Positions 40,756 to 51,789 of a stretch of DNA of 64,000 bases are shown here, piece after piece (position 1 is the stretch's first letter; each line of letters begins with the position of its first letter). Position numbers and translations under genes: made by a program. Location of the stretch: contig NC_061774.1 in NCBI RefSeq assembly GCF_022458985.1, positions 7,926,616 to 7,990,615 on the forward strand, read 5' to 3'. This DNA is from Mugil cephalus (Eukaryota > Chordata > Actinopteri > Mugiliformes > Mugilidae). The notes beneath the pieces are model-generated. The model did no database searches. It saw only the letters and a program-made list of their open reading frames with translations, and had not been told where the DNA came from.

Positions 40756-42190
40756 CTTAGTAACAATTTGTGTTACAGCCGGCAGAAAAACAACACAAGT
40801 AAAATACAGAAAGACAGAAGAACACATTCAAACACACATTCTAACAACTGACTTCAGGTACCAATGTTTCAGGAACAGGTTAATCAGTGCAGATTATTTA
40901 TTTAAGAGCCCAACTAATTAACCTTATGTATAAAAACTTTACAGACATGATTTTTATTGGCCTACTTTCATTTAATTCATTAACAAAAATGTAAGTGGCT
41001 GAATAAATAAAAAGTAAATGAAAACACAGAGCAATATTTAATAGCATATCCCCAAGGTCATTAGTAGCATAAAACCTACACAGAATACCATTAATTCATG
41101 TGATAGGTATATTTTCCTGTAGAATGAACATTGTGGCTGATAAAAGTTTAATAATGAACTATAAAATTAGTAGTTAAAAGTAGTTCAGTGTATTTGTTCT
41201 GGGGTACATTGCAACAAGACATATCATTCATGGACCAAATTTGTGCTAACTAGTGAGTGGGTCCCAGCACTGCAGAGGTCCTGAAAACCCTAGGTGGTCC
41301 TCACTTCATCTGTTTTGCAAAAAAAAAAAAAAATGTACAAATATAACTGTATTAATTGTATTGCATGATTAAATGACACCTACAGAGGTAAATGTTGTCA
41401 TGTAGATTCTGCTTCTTTAACTGGTCTTGAAGAGTCTCTGTGTCATTGAATCAGATCTGTGGCTAGGACAGTTAATGCTCCAAAGCTGTTGTACTGGAAG
41501 TTCCCAACGCACATGAAGCCTCCAGAGGGGACGGCAGTATTTAACTTCGTAAAACGATATATAAAAAAGTGTTTAAATGGCTTGTGCATTTTGTTCTCCT
41601 GTCCTTTATAAAATCATCCATCCATTCGAGAACCCTTGAGCTTCCCATGTGAAATTTCCTTGTAGTTTCACTTATTCGCAAATGTCATTACGTTGAGATA
41701 AGAATAACTGAAGTACACTCACTTATCATCACTCACACACACAAACGCACACACGTTTTTGCCGCGTAAATGTCAAAGAACAGATTTTTCCATGACGCAA
41801 TTTCTCTTTTCATGTAAAAGAAGGGGGGAAAACCGCCTCAGAAGTTCCCCTCTCCCACTTTTACATGGGGGTAACAGAGCGTTACGTGACCGGAGTGCAG
41901 ATGGGATCAGGGATGAGGACTACTTGAACTTCACCAGAGGAGAGCGTATGGTAAGCAGTTGCTGCAAGACTCTGTGGAGGTGCCGGTGGCAACTGGATTG
42001 TCGTGCATGCATGAGCAGGAACAACACATAAGGACATGATTTATTTTTTTATTTAACGTATGATTCATGTTAGATAAGCGCCCCAAATAAAAATTGCACC
42101 AATTAAAACAAATAAATAAAGTTAACTGCTGGAGTGTCTTTGTGCGCGTACAGTACGCAGCCTGGCGTGAATGACAGCGTCTTGTGTGTG
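40756..42190. other. Intergenic, Harbinger to atp1b4
   Basis: AT-rich, with poly(A) at 41320-41333 and no recognised gene. Open frames near 41759-42031 have no family resemblance that I can see. Confidence 0.4.
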
Positions 42191-42197
42191 GATAAGC

Positions 42198-42678
42198 TAT
42201 AAATATTGTATTCAGGCTTTGCTTCAGTCCAGTTTAGCAGACAATGGCCGACGTTGTGCGTGTACAGAATGCAGCGCGGTTCAGGCTGCTGCCAAAACGT
42301 CTCTATGGGACCCAAAAAAAAGCACTTCGTATCCCACCCCTAGTTTTTCTCTGTCCAGCGTTCATTCACTATGATGCGCGCCTAGTTGAAGGAGCCTCTC
42401 CACACTGCATGCCTAAAACTTTCTAATGAAACCCCCAAACACTTTTTGACAAACATTATTTTTTCCTCTAAGCTTTAAGAGGGTTTTCGACAAATAAATC
42501 CGCGTTTTTATTGAAAGGAAAACTTAAGGTACGTCATGTTCTTCATTGAAAATATCATTGTTTGTGCCTGATCGTAGAAGACGTTATTTAGACATTGCTG
42601 TGAGAGGTGTGAGGATGCCAAATGTGTTTTAATTCAGTGGATTTGGTTTAACAAGTACCTTCTCTTCCTCTGAAGAAT
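42198..42678 (+). promoter_or_regulatory. Possible atp1b4 promoter and 5' UTR
   Basis: A TATA box (TATAAATA, 42198-42205) lies about 475 bp before the atp1b4 ATG. Just before that ATG is a pyrimidine tract ending in AG (CTTCTCTTCCTCTGAAG, ending 42675), so the leader may be spliced. A 60-codon frame at 42244-42426 begins ATGGCCGACG right after the expected cap region; it may be an upstream ORF. Confidence 0.4.
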
Positions 42679-45600
42679 ATGGAGCCCAGTTCCACAGAGG
42701 GAGGAGCTGAAGAGAAGCTCCTTAAAAATCATCCACCAAGTCCTGTAAGTGCTGATAATAAATTACTTTATTCTTTCACTTTATTAGCGGGGGCAGCAAT
42801 TAGAGGATTTTTTTCATCATCATTTTTTTTAATTTTTTTAATGGTTATCTTTATCTTAACAATCAAGCAGTTTTATTGACACAAGTCTTATGGCTCCCAG
42901 TAACAGTTCTTTCTCAAATAAAGTGACTCTTTGATGGCACTCTCAAGTGTCCTGTGGTTCCTCTGGGATCTGTGTGTCCTGGCCTGCGGATGCTGAGAAT
43001 CAGTAACATCTGGATATCAGAGTGACCCTCCAGCTTTGCTGTCTGCAGCTGCTGCTCCAAGCAGGAGGGTCCACTCAGAGGAGGTCAGCTCTCCCAACGA
43101 GTGCCACAAGGTCACCAGCGGGTTTATAATTTGCAGAAACAGGGGATAGGACCATCAGTGGGATGTCCATTAATATGCAGAGCACTGTCTGGCAGTTTAC
43201 ATTATCGGTCATACTCGGATCAGGAGGCATGCCATTTTTTTTCCTGCAGTAATTTGAAAAGAAAATAGGCCGACTGCAGAACTTAGCAGTTTAGAATATG
43301 TGTGGTGAGGGCTTTTTCTCTTCTTCTTTCCACCAGCCTCACAAAGTGATACTGAAACATGGCCAAGAGCTGGAGGAAGAGCAGGAGGAGTTGGCCGAGC
43401 ATCAACCTCTAGAGCAGGAAGACCTCAACTTTGAGAGATGGAAGCGCAGGCCGATCCCCAAGAGGACGCTCCACCAGAAGATAGACGACCTGAAGAAATA
43501 CCTGTGGAATGCAGAGACCAACGAATTCATGGGCCGCTCTGGGAAGAGCTGGAGTGAGTTGATGAAGAAAGAGGTTCTCTGCTGTTGGGGTGTGGGGAGG
43601 GACGTTTTCGGTGAATGCAAATGATCTTTTACTGCATGTGACCACTAATTAATGTCGAGTGCATTACAGTTAAATCATCTTATACAAAGATAAGAGCAGA
43701 CAGGATGTATGAATGGTTTTAAAAGATGCAGTCAAGGATAGTTGGGGGGTGAGAAATGTCTCTCCAGTCCAGTGACTCCGCTCACTGTGCTGTGAGTGTG
43801 TGTGTGTCCTCATGCTCAATGTTTACATAGGTGCATGGACAATTCAGAGTGTCCCGACAAAAACAGACTGCCTGGGGACGTGTTCCCAGCGGGACTGCAC
43901 TGTTCCGGGCCTCGCATTGGCCAGGAATCACATTCCTCCACATCTTACCATGCTCTCCACAGCCTCTTTCCCAAAGCCTTGACGACCTCATCGTTGAACT
44001 TAAAGTGCTTATGGCCCCTCGGTCGCAGTCAAACATGTAGAGATGCTCATGTCTCCTTCCTTTCCATAGAGCTCACTGCCAAATTGAGCTTTGGTGCAGG
44101 CGAACGTTTTGGCAGGAGCCAGGCTGGATGAGTTTGTTGAGTCAATGATGATGGAGCAGCCTCTTGGTATTCCAGGGTAGTTGCTATGTAACGCTGTAGA
44201 GCCCCATCCCTCAATCCCACTGTACACAATGGCAAACATAATCCAACTGGGAGTAGAGCGAACATCTAAGGAAAGAGTGTAACTTGCGGAAGCTGAAACG
44301 CAGGGCAGTCAGCACTAGGAGCTGATTTCAGCTACGTAACTGGTGCATGCACACTTGTGGAGGAGTGGGGCCCATGTGTCCGCTGAAGAAAGGCCCTGAG
44401 TTGAAGTCTGTGCTGTGTGTCCTGTGAGACGAGTGTGCAAGAGGGGACACAATACCAGAGTGGGGTGATTGGTGCTCCTTGGAGCTGGCTGGGCCTCTAA
44501 GGCTGCAAAAGACCTTCACTACGATGGCAACCGGAGGTTCACTGTGTTCCTGAGTGAAAGGACAGCTGGGAGAATTCTCACTGAGCTCAAACAGAAAGGC
44601 CTTTGTGGCTTTGGGGACGCAGGGCTGGCTGCAGCTAGTCCCCTGTGAAATTGCCCGCACAGCAAAAGCCATTTAATTTAGGGCACGTTTAGCTTGATTA
44701 GTTACTAACGGACTGTTAATTTAAAATTGCAGAACAGTGTAAATTCTCATAATTTCGTGGTCAGAGTTCTCAGTATATTCTCAGGGTTATTAATGCCATA
44801 ACTTTTGGAGTTATTTGCAATAACCAGACATGAGGGAAGGATGGCAATTTTGTATGAGCACACAAATTAGGACAGTAGCTGGAGTCCAGACAGACCATGC
44901 AATCTGAGCTAAAATGGAACTTCCCTGTGGTTCATTAATTCCTCCACTCAGATTCGTCGTCAGTTATGTAACCCACTTTTGTTCAAATACCGTGCAAGGA
45001 ATAGTCACCCTAATAACTAATTTTTCACTCTCTCCCTCTAGGCCTCATCCTCCTCTTCTACTCTGCACTTTATCTGTTTCTTGCAGCCATGTTTGGCGGC
45101 TGTATGTTTTGCCTCATGTGGTCTATTAGTCCCTACCACCCCACCTACAATGATAGAGTGATGCCACCAGGTAAATATAACCCCAAACTCAAACCCCTCC
45201 ACTGTCACTTTCCTCTCTTCTCTACATTCGACTGTCCTTCTGTCTGTTGCTTCTACTTGAGTCCCGGCACAGTTGACTGTCTCTGGGTTTCCACTGGCAG
45301 GTATGACGATGGCCCCGCACCTAGAAGGCCATGAGATTGCTTTTAATGCATCTGATCGCAAATCCTGGAAGAAGTATGTCAGGTCTATGGAGGAATATCT
45401 AAGACGTGAGTCCATGCTGATGTGATTGTGGGCCAGGGGTTAATGGCGGTGAAGGTGGGAGGTCTGACGAGGTTGTTGAGTTTATTTAAAATGAAGCAGA
45501 CATGCAATGAGTTAATCCTCATCTTCACCACCTTTGTTCCCTTTTTCCATTCGCTTCTTGCAGGGAATGCTGGGAAGGGAAGCCTCTTTGTGGGCAGAGT

Positions 45601-46593
45601 GCAGCCATTCAGTGCTAGTTTTTTTCACACCCTGCTTTTGTCAAGCTTCCTTAATCAGAGGCCTGGGTCTGGCAGTGCATTGCCGTTGCGAAGGTTTATT
45701 TATGCCCCCCCTTCCTCGATCTCCCTCCCTCTCTGCCTCTGTCTCTCTGCTCTCCGTTTTCAGCGTACAACGATGGTGCACAGGAGAGGAAGAATATTCT
45801 CTGCGCACAGGACACATACTTCATGCAGGACCACCTGGAGGAGAGCGAAGAACGGAAAGCGTGCCAGTTTAAGCGGTCCTGGTTGGGGCAGTGTTCAGGG
45901 CTGCAGGACAGTCACTTTGGCTATTCTCAGGGAAGGCCATGCATCCTCCTTCGAATGAATCGGGTACGATGAATGCTAGTTGCTGAAAAAAAAAGAGTAA
46001 TCTATAGAGCATAACAATGTAAATAAGGAGCAAAAAAACGAGTAGTGAGCATAAACCTTTGCAAACACTTTTCAAAGAGCGACATCTTGTGGACATTGTT
46101 GGAGGAACACACACAAAAAAAAAACATGCCAACTCTGCACAACTTCTTCAAACTGCTAGTGTGTTAACTGACAATTTTTTTCATCTCCGGATACAGATAT
46201 TGGCACATCCAGCACATTAATTTGAAGACATCACAAAAAAAAAAAAAAAAAAAAAAAAAAACGGGGTCAAAACAGTCAATTGTCTTTATGTTGTTCATTG
46301 CATGTTTTTACTCTTTAACAGATTCTTGGTTACTTACCTGGTGAGGGCAAACCAATTAATGTGACTTGTGAAGTTAAGGTACGGAATTCATTAATACTTT
46401 TACTTCATGTCAAGACAACGTACCTGAAAATATCATGATAAATAGTAGCGTTTCTTCAATTTTAGAAAGGACCACCAGAAGCGTTGGGAGAACTCCAATT
46501 TTTCCCTAAAAGCCTTTTTGACATGAAGTACTATCCGTACTATGGGAAGCTCAGACATGTAAGTGATTTCTTTTTCTCTGTGGACGACTGCTG

Positions 46594-46669
<76 letters not shown>

Positions 46670-46883
46670 ATATATACATATGTGACCTGCCAGGTCTGAG
46701 CCTGTGTCTCCTTTGTCCCAGGTCAATTACTCTGCACCGGTGGTGGCTGTACGTTTTGCAGGAGTGCAGTACGACACTCACCTCCAAATACAATGCAAAC
46801 TGAATGGAAAGGGCATCATTCATGATTCAGTCACTGACCGCTACCTGGGCAGTGTGACCTTCTCCTTGGATGTCGGAGCGTAA
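42679..46883 (+). CDS. atp1b4: Na+/K+-ATPase beta subunit family member 4
   Basis: Eight exons: 42679-42744, 43337-43553, 45042-45170, 45301-45405, 45764-45963, 46322-46378, 46466-46558, 46722-46883. They join in phase to 342 residues. The cytoplasmic N-terminus holds KKYLWNAETNEFMGRSGKSW, followed by one membrane span (about 95-120, starting SLILLFYSALYLFLAAMFGG). The ectodomain has six cysteines (NILC, KACQF, GQCSG, RPCIL, VTCEV, IQCKL) that would form the three beta-subunit disulfides. KYYPYYGKL and a C-terminal immunoglobulin-like part complete it. Beta subunits fold and deliver the pump alpha subunit. Placental ATP1B4 has long Glu-rich runs and acts in the muscle nuclear envelope. This copy has only a modest acidic stretch (ELEEEQEELAE), suggesting the ancestral pump-subunit state. 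Confidence 0.95.
46235..46261. repeat. Poly(A) tract in atp1b4 intron 5
   Basis: 27 A in a row, about 60 bp before exon 6. Confidence 0.9.
46598..46678. repeat. (TA)n microsatellite in atp1b4 intron 7
   Basis: About 40 TA units with a few TTTA interruptions; it ends about 40 bp before the exon 8 acceptor. Confidence 0.95.
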
Positions 46884-48110
46884 CGCAAATGTGTTGCTGT
46901 CAGCAGGATGTCCCCGTGAACATGAGGCAGGAAAATCTGTACAAGAATTATGTTGAACCATTATTTTACATGAAATATGTACTTTCCCTCTCTTCATCTT
47001 TCACTTAAATATCCATGTCTCCTGCTGTGAAACAAAATCCTCAAGAAGTAGATATTTACTTGGTGTTGTATCTTTGTACCTTGAGTGTGCTACTGGCACC
47101 TGCACTCACAACAAACAGTGCTGAGCACAGGACGAGCGCGTAGAGTGAGTTACAGTTCACTTCCTGATATTTTGTAATGATTAGCAAGATTAATCAAACT
47201 AAATTACACACTGCCCAATAGTTAGCATTTCTGGCTATGCAAATCCAATTATGACGTAAAACATTAATAGGGAATTAGAAATCTTATGTTGTCAGGTTAG
47301 ATTATGGTTTTGTTTGCACATTTTGTGTGTGACAAAGTGTACTAATTTGTTTTGCATTATATTTTTCACTGTATATTGTAAGAATTCAAAGAACTATCAT
47401 GCAAACACTGAAAGCAGGACTTGTACTGTACTTACACAGTAAAAAGACATAATAAATGCAAATACATAATTACTATATTTTTGTTGAGTAGAGCAGCATT
47501 ATACATTTATGATAAAGTATCACAAACCACTTTTTCTTTTGTAAAAACATTCGCTTTTGAAAATGAAATACTACATAAGACTGATCAATAAAGAGACATA
47601 CTGTGCTGTGAAATAGTTTGTGAAAAGTCTGTACCATTTAAAAAAAAAACTATTACTATCCTATAACTATTTTGTGATAGTATTAATCCTGTCTGAAATG
47701 TGCTACTAAACTTGGCATCAATGTTGTATTTATTCCTATTATAGTTCTTATAATAAATACAATGTTCTGGTATGTACTGTAAATTTTCTTCCACACGAGA
47801 CTAACAGTCTGCATCACTTTTTTATTAAAACCTCAAAACCTTAAAAACATTAAAACCACTTTCACATTAAACTCAGTCAAGCTCTATAAATTAGAGTTAT
47901 AATTATAAGCAGGTAAATATATTTAAACAGCAAAGCCACAGAACCAATTTACAGTGTTTTACTCATTTATGAACTCTATGTGCTTTAGAAATCTGCTTCA
48001 CAACATTTGGCATTGTTGTATAGGCGCTGTGTTGACAAACACTGGTTTACTTATTAGCTATACAGCGAACTAATGTTACAGTTTTGGAGAATGTTACTAG
48101 TATTGCAAAT
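46884..48110. other. atp1b4 3' UTR and flank
   Basis: AT-rich. Candidate poly(A) signals on plus include AATAAA at 47587-47592. No other gene is seen. Confidence 0.4.
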
Positions 48111-48813
48111 AGAGGGTATGCGTTGACGTCACTGGCGCCCAGGGCCACGCCCCCCGAGTGACAAAAATCCAGTGAAATGTATCAGTGAATACAGCGAGAC
48201 CGGGTAATATGTGGCTTATGAAATAAAATTAAGGACAACTGGCCTCAGTATACAAACTAGTATGGATTTGGAAAAGTGGATTCGTCTCAGTGAGAAGTAA
48301 CGTTGGCCATACAATACTGTAGCATCCGACCGGACGTTAAAAGGACGACGAGGAGAGACGGTAAATATTATTTATTGTCGGCTGTAACTACGCCAAAACA
48401 ATATATCGACAAACCTATCTACCAGGCCTTCAGAAAGTAATTTAAGAAGCAACTTAAGGTGTGACTTCATCAAAAAATACAGCATACATTAATATTACCT
48501 GACACTAAATGTGAAATGTGAATGTTTCTGTGCCTGGATTCCAGTTCGTAAAGCAGCGATCCATTTACTTCTATTTTCTTTAGCAAGTATCTGTAAAAAA
48601 AAAAATATATACCGATAGCTTTTCAAATCTGTTGGTGCAGTCAATCACTCAGCAGCTCTTCCCTATTTTTTAATTAATTTTATAATTTAAACGCTATTAA
48701 AGCCTATGATCCCAACTAATGCTGCTAATCTCCATGTTCAACTGTCACTTTTTGCCACAGTGGCCGTAACCATGGAGACGTCCACTTGCTGTGACGTCAC
48801 GTGCATGCCCTCT
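48111..48813. mobile_element. Non-autonomous DNA transposon with GACGTCAC ends (ISL2EU-like)
   Basis: Left end AGAGGGTATGCGTTGACGTC then AC; right-end complement AGAGGGCATGCACGTGACGT then CAC. The inverted repeats of about 22 bp are flanked by AT on both sides (48109-48110 and 48814-48815). The 703-bp body has no long frame. The AT duplication and end sequence suggest the ISL2EU/PHIS group, but this family call is from memory. Confidence 0.65.
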
Positions 48814-49856
48814 ATTTGGTCATAGATCATTTAAAAAATAAAAAATAAAAATAATGCTATGTTCAAATGACACACATCACCAAAGTGAGTTTCTCTTCAT
48901 CAAAAATCATGAGTATCCATTCAACAGTTGAAACATTTCACTCAATTTAGCATCGTAGACACACCAAACACAGGCCTTAGAAAAGGACTTCATCTTGACC
49001 ACCAGATTCTAATATGCAATTTGCAACTTCACCATTAGATGTCACTAAATTGACATGCCACCAGTCATGGTGTGATTCATCAGTTTTATGGCGAAGTAAT
49101 GGTTGTCTACATTTAAAGGTTATTATTTTTAACAGAATCTGTATGGGGTCTGTGAGACAGCCAAGAAGTAAAGCAAACGGCTTCACTAATTCATTTTATA
49201 CTATAGAGGGATAACAGACTCATCTGAATTTGAGTGAGGTAACAGACCATTTGGATTTTATTGTGGTGTATGTTGAACTGATACAGAGACAAAACTCTAC
49301 ATACAATTGGGATGGTCACCCAATGAATTAGAGCATCAAATTATGTTACAGATGATTCTTGACAAATCACCTATCTGTGTACAGCAGATGTAGTGGAATC
49401 TGAACACTTCTTCCTGGTGGCAGCCATTTTGTTGTAAACACAAATCATCTCACCAGTGAAATATATATATATATATATGACTATGTTTCCGTCTATTGCA
49501 GCATAAAGTTCTCCCAAACGTGGTCTGGGTAACCTTTCAGATGGGGGGAGTGTAATGTAGTGTCTGTAATCATGTTTTTATATGAACAGGTGCAAATCAT
49601 TGTGTTTTTGGCAGCTTATAATGAGCCAACCATGTCTTTGTATGTAAGGAGTTTGTCATCGTCCACAGATTCTGTCATGCGCACTGAGAGGGTCTTTTTA
49701 TGTTGGCCACCATAGTCTCCAAAGCAAGTGGAAAGGCAGGACGGTTTGGTTAGCTACAATCTGCTATATCATCATTAAATGTCAGTAAATCGATACACTG
49801 GTCCTTTAACCCTCGTGTGACCTCTAGGTCAACTTTAACATCCAACTGCACTGCAG

Positions 49857-50120
49857 TTGGTGTGTTCCAGAGATCAGCTGTTACCGCCCACGTGTCGTCC
49901 GAGCTGCCTGGTGGAACGCCTGAGATTCCTGCTGAAATTCAGAAGAAGTATTGGGGATGCCAGGCCGGAGTTGAAGGTGAAAGAGCGGAGAAGGTTCAGG
50001 TCTGCGGTGTCATCCGTGCTCACGGGGGAACATGAGGTCTTTGGCAGGAAAATGGATGAACTGTGTGCGCTGGGTGCATACGGAAACCTGGATCTCCCTG
50101 GACACTGTTTGGCCAACTGA
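49857..50120 (+). other. Coding-like frame of unknown origin
   Basis: An 87-codon frame rich in charged residues (LVERLRFLLKFRRSIGDARP, VKERRRFRSAVSSVLTGEHE, FGRKMDELCALGAYGNLDLP) in the atp1b4-lamp2 gap. Its base composition is clearly more GC-rich than its surroundings. A LINE-tail-like stretch follows at about 50250-50312. It could be a fragment of an old retrogene or part of a repeat; I do not recognise the family. Confidence 0.3.
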
Positions 50121-50249
50121 TTTTGTAAGTTTCAGTTTATAATGCTAATTTGTATATATTTTGATTATATAATATTCCATTTTATTTTACTAGATACTTT
50201 TAAAATGAATCTAATCTTATTCTTTCTTTTTATTTGCATTTTTTAAGTG

Positions 50250-50312
50250 TTTCTTTTATGTGCAGCTGAGCTACTGTGACCAAGTAATTTCCCTCATGGA
50301 TCATTAAAGTCT
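50250..50312 (+). repeat. LINE 3'-tail-like fragment
   Basis: TTATGTGCAGCTGAGCTACT then GACCAAGTAATTTCCCTCAT and GGATCATTAAAGTCT. This is a CR1/Rex1-type tail, akin to 11500-11550 and 19830-19873. Confidence 0.5.
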
Positions 50313-50561
50313 AAGTAGCTGGAGTAAGAGTCATGCTTCTGCGTGGCAAGTTACAAAGAGCAAGTTGTCGATCAGAGTCGCGTGAACTGTTTTGGACCAA
50401 CATGACCATTAATTCAGCAATGTGTATGTTTAATGCTCAGCCGCTGACCTTTGAATTCAGTTTTGTCACAAGATTCATGCAATTACTCTTCTGCACCTTT
50501 GGCAACAGAAGCACAACACGACCCATAAAAGAATGACAGTGATACAAAACAAGAACGAAAC

Positions 50562-50567
50562 TTTATT
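50562..50567 (-). terminator. lamp2 distal poly(A) signal (C-type transcript)
   Basis: AATAAA on minus about 1.08 kb after the C-type stop. The interval 50568-51646 is therefore the likely 3' UTR of the lamp2 C-type mRNA. Confidence 0.5.
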
Positions 50568-51646
50568 TAATCGGTTCCCCACTTGTGTTAAACAAGCTCA
50601 TCATTATATAACATTCTTCATCAGGTGGAGACAAGCTTCAAGCAAGCAAACTCAGAGGTGCACAACAGAAAGGCACGAAACTGTCGGGGAGTGACTCAAC
50701 GAAACAGAACCGGGTATCACATGAATGATAGGGTGTAAGTTGAGAAATATGAGTCGTGGTCTTCATACTTGAACTGCTGCTGCCAGTGTTACTGTTCCAT
50801 CGCACTGAGGGTGGTGTGTGGATCACTAGTGTTTAATCCCAGTGAACAGTGAAACTCTGAGACTACTGTTGAAATATCGTAGGGTTACAAGGGAACAACA
50901 CTATCCTTTAATCACCAAATATTCACATGTGAAAAGTGCACATTTCCAGAAAATATAAGTCTTAAATCTTCCTACAGTGAGGAAACATTAAAACCTGGGA
51001 TCACACATTAATTAAAGAAAAAAAATGGTCCCAATGCTGGTAGTGTCTTGTAAAGTTATTATCCCTTTCAATGAAGCTATAATTAAGTGACTAGATGTGC
51101 AACAAGTTTCATTTAGCAGTTAATTCATGTTACATCAAAGACTGAAAACGTGGTGTCTGGGAAATGAACGTCAGTGGCTCTATAAGCTTGCTCGTACATT
51201 CAAAATCTAAGTCAGTCATTCTATACAAGAGAGTATTTTACACATATACTATTATACAGCACAGAAACCGAGGGCAAAAAGCCTCTCTTGGGGGAGGGAG
51301 GAGGAGGGAGCGGGGGGTGGAAGGCTAATCGCAGCCATCAATTGATTTTTTAAAACATGCAATCTATAATTAAAATGCATTATCAATCATACATGTTTTG
51401 GTACTTGATTCAGTCACTGGCATCAAAGCAAAACAAACGGCTGGGGTGGCTGCTTGGATAAATTTGAAACTGGGTAAATAAGCTAAAGGTTAATTTTAGG
51501 TAGACGCTGCCTCCCTGGAAACAGAAAAAAAAAAAAAAGCAGAAATCTGGGAAGCTTTAGATGTGAAGACGGGCAGGAAAGTTGGTAGGGAGGAGTTTGA
51601 AAGAGGGCTGAGGAGGGATGAGATGGCAGAAGCAGCCTGGGCTGGA

Positions 51647-51789
51647 TTATACAGACTGGTAGCCAGTGCGACTCTTCCTCCGACCAATCAGGTAAGAGAT
51701 AAGCACAAGGATGATTAGGAAGCTGAGAGCCACGCCCACTGCAATGGGCACCAAAAAGCTCAAATCAGAGTCCAGGAAGCATTCCTCAG
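51647..51789 (-). CDS. lamp2: lamp2 alternative last exon, C type
   Basis: Encodes [20 protein letters not shown], a membrane span and the tail [12 protein letters not shown]. The last 11 residues ([11 protein letters not shown]) match the human LAMP-2C tail as I remember it. It starts in the same phase as the other two last exons (CT completing the Ala codon). GYQSV is the tyrosine sorting signal. In mammals LAMP-2C is linked to RNA and DNA uptake by lysosomes. Confidence 0.93.

Noticed and set aside
45422-45958. 178-codon plus frame in atp1b4
   Set aside because: Intron 4 plus a wrong phase of exon 5; the correct phase gives YNDGAQERKN and CQFKRSW.
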